Shown here piece after piece: positions 33,205 to 59,214 of a stretch of 64,000 nucleotides of DNA. This stretch comes from Norana najaformis (Eukaryota > Annelida > Clitellata > Crassiclitellata > Hormogastridae), in contig OZ029919.1 of the NCBI GenBank assembly GCA_964023275.1, positions 7,478,903 to 7,542,902 of the forward strand. Reading direction: 5' to 3'. Every line of letters starts with the position of its first letter. The first letter of the stretch is position 1. The position numbers were made by a program, and so were the translations under genes. A model generated the notes under the pieces. It ran no database searches and was not told where the DNA came from. It saw only the letters and a list, made by a program, of their open reading frames with translations.

Positions 33205-34750
33205 CTCTCTTTGGCACATTGGCCAAACAACTCAACAACTTTATGTTCATTTTCGTGATTTGTATGAATCAAGTGAAATTTTGTCGCTAGTTAAGCAGCT
33301 TGCAGTGCTCAGTCGATAATGAATTAGAGTTATTTAATATAGATCTTTTTAAGTGCCTAATAAAAGTGCTACCATTTCCAGCCAACAACGTGATAAAATT
33401 AATCATGAATAAAAATTTCATCAGTAAACAGTGCACGCTGAGATAACTAGAAAGGTCACCATTGGCGGTTACCTGCACATAAACAGAACCAAGCGAACTG
33501 ATTTCCACTCAGAGTTGACTCTTGATACCTTGTTAAGAGTTCCTGGACGGCGTTGCATCGAGGATAAGAAAAAGGACCTTTAGTCAGTCCTGGACCGCTC
33601 AGTTAGAATACTAATCTGTTGTGATTCGTTTCCAAGCATATTAAACGCTTCAATTTGTTGAGCCAGTGTCACTAAATTTCCTATCTTCAGATATGCTCCT
33701 TTCAATCGTTCATTTCCTTTGTTCAGACCCCTAAAATTTAATTCTCGTGTCAGTTCCGCACCTGATAAGTTCGTACCCACGTTTTGCCTATACATGTTTA
33801 GCAGACAAATATGACCGGCAAGTGAATGCGCGGGAAGACTGTCCAAGGGAAATAGTCGTAAGGGAAGCATCAATTAATATATGAGAACCCAGTGTTTTTC
33901 GTATCGTTTGACTTGAAGAATCCTTGAATAGCTTACGGCCTTTTCTATCCAAGTCGCGCGTCATTTTATAAACTAGGCCTATAACAGACGCCCATGCAAG
34001 ATTCTTCTTAGAAATTTGTTGTAATAAATCTAGACAGCAATTAATCATCTATAATTTTGGTATTTATTCATTCTACTCAGCTCAACTTACATTCTCCTTA
34101 CATACAAGATTCTTCTTAGCGATGTGAAATTCGTCCAACTCTTGTTGGTGAAATCTGAATTGAAAAGATGTTTCATGAAGCGTTGTCCTGCAGAATAATT
34201 AAACACGGTATTTGCCATTTGCTGTCGACCTGTTTTAGGTAGTTTAATACAGTCGGAATTACAAATAAGATAACTAGATCCTCGAAAGGCAGTCTTTTAC
34301 ATTCTAGGAGTATTACTAATCTGACCACTTGAATTTATTTGCATAACATTCTCCTTCATACCAGCCGAGGTCGGTCGGAATCATTTTTACAGCTCTGTCC
34401 AACGGATCTGCTGACACTAATCTGCACCACTGCAACGACATCCTCTTTCTTCCTTCTCGATTCGGCAATCACATCATACGGAGGACAACAAAGGCTCAAC
34501 ATTTGCTGTTCATCTATTGAATAATGAATTTCGCCCTTATACAAGATAGTGCTAGCTTCTAATTAATTCGCTTAAAAGCCGAGCATTTTCATGAACGCTG
34601 GGGGACGACGTTTGACCTGAGGGTTTAACTTTTCGTAGACGCCCTGCAAATACTGACGTGCAGCCAGTCGTCAATCAATGCAGCGCATGCATTATTGGAT
34701 ATACGAGACACAGAAAACTTTAAGACAACCTACACATTATGGATAGAGCA
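33205..34750. other. Unassigned spacer between genes 2 and 3
   Basis: No family exon. Two overlapping minus-strand frames (33873-33580 and 34048-33788) are unmatched. The minus strand near 34190-34100 reads TLHETSFQFRFHQQELDEFH without a stop, which may be chance. I assign nothing. Confidence 0.3.
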
Positions 34751-34759
34751 TTCAAATTT

Positions 34760-36288
34760 TATCTCTGGGCTCTCACAAAAAGCAAATAATCCAGTTTTAT
34801 CAATTCTTGTAACACTACAAATACCAACAAGGACAGAAAATAACACGATTTAAAACTTAGATTTTGTATTTCTTATATTTTTATTTATTGTATTTTTATA
34901 TTTCTGACATAAAGGAACCCCAAACAGAATCTACCCGCCGGACTACTTCGGAATAAAATCTCACTAAAATAGCATTAAAATGAAATTTGCCCTATCTGCG
35001 ATACAAAGCTGCCGCCCCTCACTTAAAATCGCCGCATTATTTCGGTTGTAAATTTCATTTTAAATTGGATTTAATATATACATATAAATCATGAAATAAT
35101 TGATTCATATAATTCATCACTGAATCATATGATCATATCCTATAATTCATCAATGAATCGTATGACTGTCGATTATACTCCTGTCTGTTTATGAGTTATA
35201 CTTATGTTTCTGGAAGTCATATTTATGGCTCATTTTCAGTTTCATAAAGATCATGATGATGATCCACTTTCTTAGTTTGTTTTTAGTTAAATTTTAGTTA
35301 AAACTTTCTTTTTAGTTCAATTGTACCTTATATCTGTTAAACATTTTTGTCGACATATGAATCGTTTTGTAATAAGCGGCCCTAATTTAGCGGGATTTAG
35401 GTCTTTTTGGGTCTACTTTTTGTATCCCAACAATCTATACAATGGTCAATGTATTTATTCTTTTCCTTTGCTATTTTTGGAATCAATAAAGGTTTCATTC
35501 ATATAATGTGTTTGCTCGTTCGGTTGGATGAATGCAACATAAATGCTTTATAAAACTCACGCATACGATTCCTCGCTCAGCCGATGGACAAATGCCATGC
35601 TAATAAATGCATTACTTACACACATACGTACTTACTTACTTACTTCATAGCATTCATAACGTGATTTAGTTTGTCAAAAGACCAGTAATCCGAAAGCTTG
35701 TAGCTTCATTTGCATACGGTTACCAAGATAATCGATTTGCTAATTACATTTTTATTAAATTATTATTGCCTTATTTTTATGTACCGAAATGTATATGGTT
35801 TTTAAGGAAAGATTTTAAAACAAGTTTAAGTTCGTTTATTATAAATCTTCGAAACCTAGTTAATTAAAACTAAATGCTACAGTATTATATGTAAAGTACC
35901 GACCACCTATATAATTAATTTGAAAGATCGAAGCTATACGAAGATAATTAAATAAGAAAATAAATGAGAAAGCGTGCTACTGGCTAGAACTGTACCATTA
36001 ATTCCCTATGATAATAATTTGGGGTTAGATTGAAGCATTGTATTTTAACGAATTAGCGTCTGGTTTAAACAAATAAGTACTTGGATTTTCAGTGTCGTTT
36101 TCAACTTATGCTCTACTTAGTAAACGAATGCATAAAAATAGTACAATTAATTAGCGCAACTCAACAAATATAACTATGATATGGCTTCCTTTGGTTATAC
36201 TATTACTACAGTAAGATCTACACAGTTGACTACTTGTATTGTATATATGCGTCTAAACCGTTCGCGTTATACAGTAGACCATCATCTT
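34760..36288 (-). other. Conserved 3' flank of gene 3
   Basis: Includes the GCCGGACT...GATACAAAG block (34930-35060) matched at 42.89-43.06 and 61.94-62.07 kb, then the flank shared with genes 2, 4 and 5 (from about 35670). Confidence 0.6.
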
Positions 36289-36425
36289 TCAATCATCTGC
36301 TCTTCCTCGTGTTTTTTTAGGTTGCAGTTTTTTAACGCATTCGCAGAGTTGACATCCGTTTTTATCCGTCTTGAGACCGTACATGCACCGAATGCCACAT
36401 GGAGGCTGCTCAGGGCAAGAAGACG
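36289..36425 (-). CDS. Gene 3 exon 4: terminal antistasin-type exon with basic tail
   Basis: Acceptor TTGTAG; PCGIRCMYGLKTDKNGC then QLCEC. The reading frame runs 14 residues past the point where genes 2 and 4 stop soon after CEC, ending in a Lys/Arg-rich tail. TGA at 36291-36289. Confidence 0.82.
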
Positions 36426-39400
36426 CTACAACATATCAAGACATTCTTATTCACAGAGCCCCGAAGAAATTCATAGGCACACTCAGAAATCCTGAAAAGA
36501 ACACATTGATGTGTAATTGTGACCCTGGCCTTGTAGTACTCGTTGACCTTCTGTTATTAGACCAATCCAGTAAGCCCAATAATTTGTTGTACTGAACGAC
36601 TGAAAGCTCTATTATTAACCAACAATATTTATCGATCTCTTGTTTTGTAGGACGATTTTCTGTAGCTGCACAGGGACTTAGGCTTTAGAACGCAATACCC
36701 ACATAGCTTAAGGTTATAAATTCTATGTCATCTTTGAGATATAGGTATAAGCATATTAGAAAAAAAGAAAAGAAGAAAGGTAGATAGATAGATGGACAGA
36801 GACAGACAGACAGAAAGAAAGAAAGACAGACAGATAGATTGGTAGACAGATAGATAGATAGATGGATGGATATATGGATGGATGGATGGATGGATGGATG
36901 ACTACGCACCGCACAAAGTGAGCATAAAGATAGTGAACACATACAAAGACGTCTAAAGATTTTGTTAGTCTGAGTCTATCCATACAATTGGCATCGCTGA
37001 ACGAATGCCGTACGAATGAAGGTATCACGCATAAAAAACTATTCAATCTTTAACAGCTTGTATTCTTGCTATGTATAGGACAACCATCATTACATCCGTC
37101 TGACCCACCGGTGTCGTGTCTCTAAATTAAGAACACTGAGACTATCAAGTGGACCTCATATAGGAATACATGAGTATACCCTACTTAAATTAACTTGGGT
37201 ATAGCCAAGTTAATTTAAGTAGGCTATTCATGTATGGTTGCATGCAAGTCCGCATGCATACATAATTCTTCTGTACGTATGCGTTATGTACGTATGTATG
37301 TATGTATGTTGTATGTATGTATATATCTATGTATGCAATTGCCTGAATGAATGAATGAACAAAAGAACGAAATAACACAAGAATGCTTGAAGAACATACT
37401 CTTCCTGGGTACGCAGGTTGGAATTGGAAAGCAGGGAGCCACGAAGCAATTGACTTGTTGCAGTACACAATCTTCATGTTTGGCGCAGTTGGCGTCCTGA
37501 AACAAGTTAGTAATTTATGACTAACTTTCCTTTATTGAAACTGACGACCAGTATCAGTAGCTTTTCGTAGATGTGTAAATACTGTGTTACCTTTTGAAGT
37601 TAAAAAACTTGTGTGGTCCGTTGATGGTGACGACGACGACGACGACGACGATGATGACGATGAAAATGGATGACGACTACGACGATTATGAATATAATTG
37701 ACTTCTTTCGCTAGGTTTCTACGTGTGTGCGTGATACCGTCAATGGAGACTTTTTCAGCTATCCGATCATCATATGCGAACATATGAACTTGTTTTTCTC
37801 AACAATCTTTAATACCATTTAAGTCAGCAGACGCAGCGCTTTCAAGAGGTATTAAGCTTCGTGATACATTCATAAATGCATTATTTTAGCGATCATGATG
37901 ATAGTTACGGAGAGAATGACGACGACGACAACGACGATGATGGTGACGATGTTTAGCTGTTTTCTAATTGAGTCAGAAGCATTTCTTACCTCACAGGTCC
38001 TAGGGCAGACACAAGTCGGACATCCATTTGCCCCTCTACCCGGGGCGCAGTTTGGAGCACATTTGAACATTGGACAAGCAGTGGTCGTCTCTACAGTAGG
38101 TAAAGTAATATAAGTAACATAATTGTGTATTATATGCCTCTTTCAACAAGAATCCTCTAAGACGTGGTTATGGGAATTGGGAATACTTCAACAGCATCGC
38201 AGAGGCAATAGCGATTTAATTGTAACTCTAGAACCTTTTCTTTACCGTTGCTTTGCTCGGCATCGCACTCTTTTTGCACTTAACTAACGTAGATTTGAAC
38301 CCAAACACAGAGCTGAAATCATTATTATTTATTAATATATTTATTCAGTTTGGCGTATGTTCTTTGTATTATTACTAAAAATTCCTTGTTATTCGATTAA
38401 AAGGAAAAGCTTTACATTATGTTCGTCTACGATACGAGTTCTCATCTCAGAATAAATTGATCATCTCAGCCAGGATATTTATAGGAACTGTTTAGTCCGA
38501 ACAGCGGTATCTGAAAAATTATCAGAAGCATTTTGAGAGCCTACCAGTCGCAGGCCCGAGTGTCTGGAATAATCTTCCTGTAGCCATCGAAGAAGCCGGA
38601 AATGTTTCTGTTTTTAAGAGACTTTTGGGATCCCATCTATAATCTATTAACAGTTAATTTTTTGCTCTATAGCTACAGTATCATCATGTGATATTGTTCA
38701 TCATCAGTTTATCACTTATTGTTGAACTATTGTGCGCCGACATTTGACATTGTAAAGCAGCCTTGAAGTAGCTTGCTAGTGACATTGCTGTATAAATTGT
38801 CGTGATTACTATTATAATTGTATACAACATGCATTAGAGTATGGCGTATGAAAGGTACGGAAGAGCGATCCATCAAATTGAACCGAAAGTTGTAGCGAGT
38901 TGGTTATAGAAGAAGTCTAGCTCGGGAAGTCCGAAAACAAGACTAGATTACGGAAGTTTTAATATGTGCAATAGAAAGTTTATTCCTAGGCTGTAACCAA
39001 AAGAGGACATGCTCAAATTTTTTAGCAACATTTGCACATATTATTTTAGTCCAATATGCTATCAGGACTTCAATGGCGCCGTTGTGATAATGAACATTGA
39101 ATAAAAGCAACTATGGTAAGACTATTAGATCTGATCTAATCTAATCTAATCGAATGACTTCTGTGACGCTGTTGTCAAAATGCACAACAGTTAATATCTT
39201 GTGCAATATTACAACAACGCTGCAGAAACTATATAATAAGATTCGACGGATCGACCGATTGAGCCGCTAAGGATTTCTCACTAATGGATTTAAATCTTGG
39301 AACGCTATTTTGTTTCGAAATGACCACCAGATTGGTGACGTCTTTTGTATTACGATAACGGAGCCATAAAAGTATCCATATGTGATTAAGTCAAAATGAG

Positions 39401-39986
39401 ATTTTATTGCGTTGTCTAATGTTTCGCACACAGAAGTTTTAGCGGAATTGGACAAAATCTAATCCACCCAAATCCAATCTAATCTAATCTGGTGTAATGA
39501 CTTCCATTGCACTGACATCACTCTATGGAACCTTCAAGTGAAATCGTAGTCAAAATCATATTACGTTGAAAAAGCCTGGAGAAATTTTATAGATCAGCGA
39601 AAGGTTAATATGTATGTATGTATGTATGTATATATGCACCTATGTATGCATCTATGTATGTATATGTACATGCTTGCATGTATATATGCGTATACATGTG
39701 TATGTATGCGTGTATGCATGCATCAAAACATTCCTGTTGTGCCTTTTAAAAAGACTCAGTGGCTCTGAGAGGTCTTTGAAAGGAGCAATTTGAAGTGTCT
39801 TTGCATATACATACATGAGTCATTAAAAATATATTGACATAGACAACATCCGTCAAGTGTAATGGGTCATAATTTTCAGCTCCCTACTTGTATTTTAAAA
39901 TCATACGACCACTGACCTTGTGCCGAAGGTGTTTGAAGTACCACCAGAACAACTCCCAGCATCGCTATACCAGCTGACTTCCTCAT
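36289..39986 (-). CDS. Gene 3: minimal paralog, 4 coding exons
   Basis: Signal peptide, one B, one A and a terminal antistasin exon, giving about 134 aa. Phases join correctly (1, 1 to 0, 0 to 1, 1), so the gene looks intact although much shorter than its neighbours. The first B+A pair is missing where a LINE tail lies (38.5-38.65 kb). The Kunitz+B and last A exons are missing at a GATA/GACA array (36.78-36.9 kb). The C-terminus is longer and basic (KKLQPKKTRGRADD). It is probably a small secreted inhibitor, or a decoy of the larger proteins; function is inferred. Confidence 0.76.
36775..36900. repeat. GATA/GACA/GATG array at a deletion in gene 3
   Basis: Sequence left of it matches gene 2 up to about 22.34 kb and sequence right of it matches gene 2 from about 24.0 kb, so the Kunitz+B and last A exons are missing exactly here. 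Confidence 0.8.
37400..37496 (-). CDS. Gene 3 exon 3: A module
   Basis: 32 residues: HEDCVLQQVNC and APCFPIPTCVP; phases 0 to 1. Donor A/GTATGT. Confidence 0.82.
37990..38090 (-). CDS. Gene 3 exon 2: B module
   Basis: 33 residues beginning TTTACPMFKCAPNC, then GCPTCVCPRTCE. Ortholog-like to gene 2 exon 4. Donor GAG/GTAAGA. Confidence 0.82.
38525..38645 (+). mobile_element. LINE C-terminal fragment in gene 3 intron 1
   Basis: The plus strand reads ESLPVAGPSVWNNLPVAIEE, then VFKRLLGSHL and stop. It directly follows TATCTGAAAAATTATCAGAA, which lies beside the B acceptor in gene 4 introns, so it sits where the first B exon should be. Confidence 0.72.
39605..39725. repeat. TATG microsatellite
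   Basis: Counterpart of the runs at 29.9-30.03 kb in gene 2. Confidence 0.9.
39917..39986 (-). CDS. Gene 3 exon 1 (coding part): signal peptide
   Basis: ATG at 39986, 23 codons (MRKSAGIAMLGVVLVVLQTP), donor G/GTCAGT. The 5'UTR part probably starts at 40020 after TTTTCAG. Confidence 0.8.
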
Positions 39987-40019
39987 CCTGTCGGATTCGG
40001 ATTTAGCACTTAAGGTTTA

Positions 40020-40760
40020 ACTGAAAAGCAGAAAATTGCTCCATTAGTAAATACTTCGAGCAGTTAATATATAATAATAATAATAAATAATCAGTAATGT
40101 ATAAATAATACATACAAGTAATAAATAAAATAAACAACCAAATACCGAATCCTACAATAAAACCATTTTATCAAAGAGCTAAACACACACCTAACAAAAC
40201 AAGAAATTAAAACTTGATCAATCGGATAATCGATGGATGAATCGGAGGCCAATGAGTTACGAAATTCGATGAAAGTGCGCTAAACAAGTTGTAATGCGAC
40301 CAAATAATGTTCCTGTAGCTAAACAGTCGACTACAGTCGACGTTTTGAGAATGATATACAACTCAATTCAATATTCAAGTCAAAGCCTAAACCCTACGAC
40401 ATTAGGATTAATCTGTTAGAGGAGTGATCCAAATCGCCAAAGGATCTGTGGCATTTCTGATACTTGACGCCAAAGAAGTTCTGACACTGGGTAACATTTG
40501 GAAATATTCCGAAAACCCTTAGGCCTACATATTTATGGCTTACTTATAGAATACTTACAACTGTACGAAGTGGAAATCGTCCCGCAGAAATAGAATTCTT
40601 CACTGAACTCTGAAATACGATTTTGCAATTTAAGCAGAGACCAAAATTGCCAATGTTTTTATTACTGTTCCATCGTTTATTTATAACCAGCCACAGACTG
40701 ACAATCACCGCAAATATTGACAAAGACAACACGCAATCTGACGTATAACAGCCGAGAGCC
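40020..40760 (-). other. Predicted 5'UTR exon and intron of gene 3
   Basis: Donor GTAAGT after 40559 and acceptor CTTTTCAG before 40020, equivalent to gene 2. Confidence 0.5.
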
Positions 40761-40787
40761 ATGGCTGCAGACGGCAGTCTATTTATA
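40750..40787 (-). promoter_or_regulatory. Putative promoter of gene 3
   Basis: Minus-strand TATAAATAG at 40787-40779, a near-perfect TATA box, with the conserved CTCTCGGCTG block about 25-35 bp downstream. Confidence 0.58.
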
Positions 40788-41519
40788 CTTTTTATATAAT
40801 ATGCCTACATATACCTGTATATATATACTTCTTGGTCAGAAACTAGGCGAGCATTTATAAAGAGCAGCCGTCTCATTATTCGTCACAGTTTTTTATGCGA
40901 TTATTCGAGGAGTGCTATAAAAAGACTTTTTGTGCAGTATTGACTTGCGTAGGTTTGACAAATGTAAATAAACATGTTTCTCTAGAGCGACAGTCTGGCC
41001 TTAACCCTGCTCTGTTTAAAAAGAATTTATCAATGCGTACCATGCCATTTAAAGTCCCCGTATTAGCCCAAGATTAAAGCCATGAAAAAGCTGCTATCGG
41101 TATGCGAACCGGCATCCTCACTCACAGAGGCGCCTTTATACGTATGTTATGTATTGTCACTGTACTCTGACGTCTCCAGACGCAAAAGCATCATCGAAAT
41201 GCAGCCCGTACTTATTTCCACCACCTCGTCAGACAATAGCGCAAAGAAAAAGCACGAGTGTAGAGATAAATAAAGCCCGGGTGGGATCAGTCTTGTTTAC
41301 AGAGAGTAGGATGGGATGGAGGGCTATCAAATCTGAAAATGCAAATGTAAAGCTAGCACAGAGTGCATTCAAATGCAAGCTGTAGGTCTTTTTAAATTAT
41401 GACTAACCAACACTTTTACAGGTAAGATAAAGTCATGTAAGGTGAAAACTGACAAGACAAGGTGGGACGATCTATGTTAAGATACTATAATGTGCAGTAC
41501 AGTAATATGATAACATGGA

Positions 41520-41665
41520 CAGTAAGGGTTTGCTCCTACCCAGAGACGGCATAGTATAGGGGCCTTGAGCAAGTCCTTTACTCACACTTGCCCAGCGCCA
41601 TCGATTGATGCTTAGTCGTTAGAGAGTGGCGCTTAGCAAATGCAGAAATAAAAGAAATAATAATG
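41520..41665 (+). mobile_element. SINE copy, 3' part
   Basis: GGGGCCTTGAGCAAGTCCTT, then CATCGATTGATGCTTAGTCG and GAGAGTGGCGCTTA match the SINE at 18.2 kb. The A and B boxes are lost. It interrupts a block otherwise shared with 31.70-31.80 kb. Confidence 0.7.
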
Positions 41666-41924
41666 TTATCAAGTAAGGTAAGATAAGGTAGGATCAGACC
41701 AAATCAAATGGAGTAACATAATTTATATCAACTGTCGAGTATACGTGTCTACAAGAAACTTCAACTACTCCAGCACCGTTCCACTACATGCGAGCGTTGT
41801 TCTGAAATTTATGTTTTTAAAGAAAATTTTCGTAAACTTTGATAAAACTCGAGCTTAAAAGACACATTTCTGCCCCAAACCGCATTATAAGAGTTGCACC
41901 ATCAAAAAATCGTTACCGAGAACT

Positions 41925-42380
41925 CGAGATTTATACAGCGTCCAAAGAAAGCTAAGTCGCGGGGACAGCCTTTTTCACAGGCGTTCAGTCCAAACACGAT
42001 CATTAGACAGGAAAGGTCAGATTCAGTGCCAGGTCAAGTTGAAAGGTCAGGCAAGTAGACAGACGGCTACGGTGGATGCTGTTTGGAATTGGAGCCCCAA
42101 GATGGATCACAGCAAGAGGAGAAATCCCGGTTTGATTTGTGAAAGAGAAGTGTCTTCAGTTTAGGGTGAAAAATCTGCTTATAGATTGCAAGGGCGGTGT
42201 TGGTGAGTTCATACGATGGGTCAGATATTTGTCGTGATTCTGGCGGGAGTTTATTCCACAGAGGTAGAGCAGCTAGCTATGACAATGAAGTGATTTCCAT
42301 ATTTAATGATGAGGTGACGGGAGGGCGGAGAAGTGTAAGAGTAAAATATGAGCTGGTTGAACAATATGGCGGACTTATCG
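41925..42380 (-). mobile_element. LINE family A, 3' end copy
   Basis: The minus strand carries LWNKLPPESRQ-like and SYELTNT-like stretches, then CTACGGTGGATG (plus) and the 3' terminus shared with 21.27 kb. Confidence 0.72.
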
Positions 42381-42559
42381 GCAACAGAGATCTGAAGTAC
42401 CATAGGTCACATGATATCCAAACGCATGCAGGTAGGCTTAAAACACATGGATCCGTTACATAATAACATGGTCTAATTTGGCATCGTTCGGCCTTAGCAC
42501 ACATTATATCCCACAGCCGAAAGACTACTATTATTATCCTCTGCGTTTTACCAGTGTTC

Positions 42560-43939
42560 GATGAATGGCTTCCAGCCAACAACGTTTGATTCATACCGAC
42601 AAGGCTAGTAAATAACACAATTTCAAACTTAGATTTCGTTCCACACAACAATTTCCGAGATTTAACCCACTTTAGAGACCATATTTATTTACAGTACACA
42701 TCCTCCCCGTCTCCGGGGAGGATATATATTGTATATGCTACATCTATGCATACATATACTGTACAGATATTCATAGATACTGTCATACATAGGCCTATAT
42801 ATACTTACTTACATGCATACACACAAATATACATCCATACATACAGGGTACCTGACGTTTGGGCGCCGGTGTTTAAGCGCCGATATCATGATATAAAGTC
42901 TCCCCAAACAGGGTCTTCTCGCCGGACTGGAATATTGTCTCCTCCGGCGAATCTTCTTAACGAAGTCTCCCCATTGAAATGGAATTTCCCCGCCTACGAT
43001 ACAAAGTCCCCGCACTTTGAATCGCCCCCTATATTTCCATTGTCATTTTATTTCACATAGGATTTAATATATACATATATTTGATTCATATAATGCGTTT
43101 GTTCGTTCAGTCGGATATAAAATAAATGTTTTATAAATGCTTTATAAAACCCATGTCTACGACTTCTCGCTCAACATATGTACAAATGGCGTGTTAACAA
43201 ACGCGTAACTTACTTACTTACTTCCTTACTTTAAACCATTACATATCTTGATTTAGCTACAAAATCTATTAAATAACCCGAAAATGGGTTGCTTTATTTG
43301 CATATGTTTACAAAGATAATGGATTTGCTAATTGCATTTTTATTAAATTAGTAGGCATATTCCATTATATTTTTATGTACTAAAATATATGTGCTTTCAA
43401 AGAAAGGATTGTAAATAAGTTTAATCTTATTTAATATAAATCACCGCAACATAATTAAGTAAAAATAAATGATACAGTATTAAAAGTAAAGTTGCAGGCC
43501 ACCTATACTTTAAATAAATAAATAGTTCTGTTACCGCAGGATCCAATATTAGTTAAGCTACTCAAAGATAATAAAAAAGCATATAAATGAGAAAGTAATG
43601 TTACTGGCTAGAACTGTATACCATTCCCTATGTTAATATTTTGCGGCTAAATTGAAGCATTGTATTTTAACGAATTTGAATCGGGTTTAAACAAATAAGT
43701 AATTCACTTTTCAGTTTTGTTTTCAACTTATGCTCTACTTATAGTAAACGAATGCATAAAACAGTATAATTAATTAGCGCTATCCAACAATTAGAATTAA
43801 GATATAGCTTTCTTTGGTTCTACTATTACTACATTAAGATTTACACAGTTGACTATATGAAGTGCTTCAAATTGTCTAAACCGTTCGCGTTATACAGTAG
43901 ACCATCATCTTTTCAATCATCTGCCCTTCGAGCTGTATT
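42560..43939 (-). other. Conserved 3' flank of gene 4
   Basis: Holds a TACA microsatellite (42740-42845), the GCCGGACT/GATACAAAG block and the flank shared with the other paralogs. No coding signal. Confidence 0.6.
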
Positions 43940-58003
<14,064 letters not shown>

Positions 58004-58036
58004 CCTTTCTGATTACGATTTTTTAATTAAGATTTC

Positions 58037-58735
58037 ACTGAAAAGCAAAAAAATTATCGATCTTTAGGCTGAGAAACTTTAGCCGATTAAATAATCAACC
58101 AAACATCGAATTCTACAATAAGATTTTCTCATAGATATGGGACCGGCCTAAGAAAAAATAATTTAATCGCAAATCAGTCCTTAATTTCATCAGTATGTCT
58201 ATCTATGTATGAATCTAAGGCCACTGAGTTATCAAATCTGACGAAAAGGCGCTAAACATATTGACATGCGACCACATACTGTAATGTCATCATAGCTAAA
58301 CAGTTGACTACAGCCAATAGCTTGAGAATGATGCACAACTCAAACCAATATTCAAGTCAAAGCCTTAACCCTGTAATATTAGACAATACTTGAGTTGTCA
58401 GCTTAAGCTGTTAGGGTTATGATCCAAATCGCGAAAGAATCTGTGGCAGCTCTTTTACTTGGCGGCAAAGTATTTCTGACATTCGGCAATATCTTTAACA
58501 GCCCGAAAACCCTTACATGCTCACAGCTTACATAAAGGATACTCACAGCTCTGCGAAGAGGTAGTCCTCACACAACGTAGAATTCTAATATGAGATCTGA
58601 AATAGGATTTTGAAATTTAACACTGATATCAAAATTGCCAATGTTTTTATTACTGTTCTATCGATTAGCCGGTCACGTTTTGACAATAACCGTAACTATT
58701 AACAAAGTCAATACATAATCTGACGTATACTGCTG
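58037..58735 (-). other. Predicted 5'UTR exon and intron of gene 4
   Basis: Donor GTGAGT after 58547 and acceptor CTTTTCAG before 58037, equivalent to gene 2. Confidence 0.5.
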
Positions 58736-58768
58736 AGAGCCAGATGGTAGTCAATATATATATATATT
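58730..58768 (-). promoter_or_regulatory. Putative promoter of gene 4
   Basis: A TATATATATATTG stretch (58754-58767) precedes the same ACCATCTGGCTCTCAGCAG block as in gene 2. Confidence 0.52.
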
Positions 58769-59214
58769 TCCCTACTTATATATATGAACATATACTTCTA
58801 TGCCAGAACTTCGGTCGGCATTTAAAGTGAACCGCCATCTCGTTAGTCATCACAGAGTTGTATACGATTCTTCGCGCAGTGTTATAAAAAGACTTGTTTT
58901 TGCAGTATTGACCTGCTTAGGTGGCATACGTGTGTTATTGCATTGTAATTGTCTGCAGACGACGTCTACAGACCCAAAAGCATTATCGAAATGTAGCCCA
59001 TGCTATTTCCACCACCTCGTCAGTCAATATCGCAAATAAAACAAATATAGGCTACATCAGTATAGGAAGAAAAAAGGCCAGGGTATAGGATCGGCCTTGT
59101 TTACGGAGAGCAAGAAGGGGTGCCCAACGGCCTATTAAATCTGCGAAGGCAAATGCAAAGCTAGCTTAGAATACATTCAGATGCAAATGTAGGCCTTTTT
59201 TGAATTATGACATT

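Noticed and set aside
33580-34048. Two overlapping minus frames of 97 and 86 codons
   Set aside because: They look protein-like in composition, but no family motif, splice sites or repeats support a gene.
36181-36495. Plus-strand 104-codon frame
   Set aside because: Antisense to the terminal exon of gene 3.
36685-37046. Leu/Ser-rich minus frames in gene 3
   Set aside because: They are made by the GATA/GACA array and show no module cysteines.
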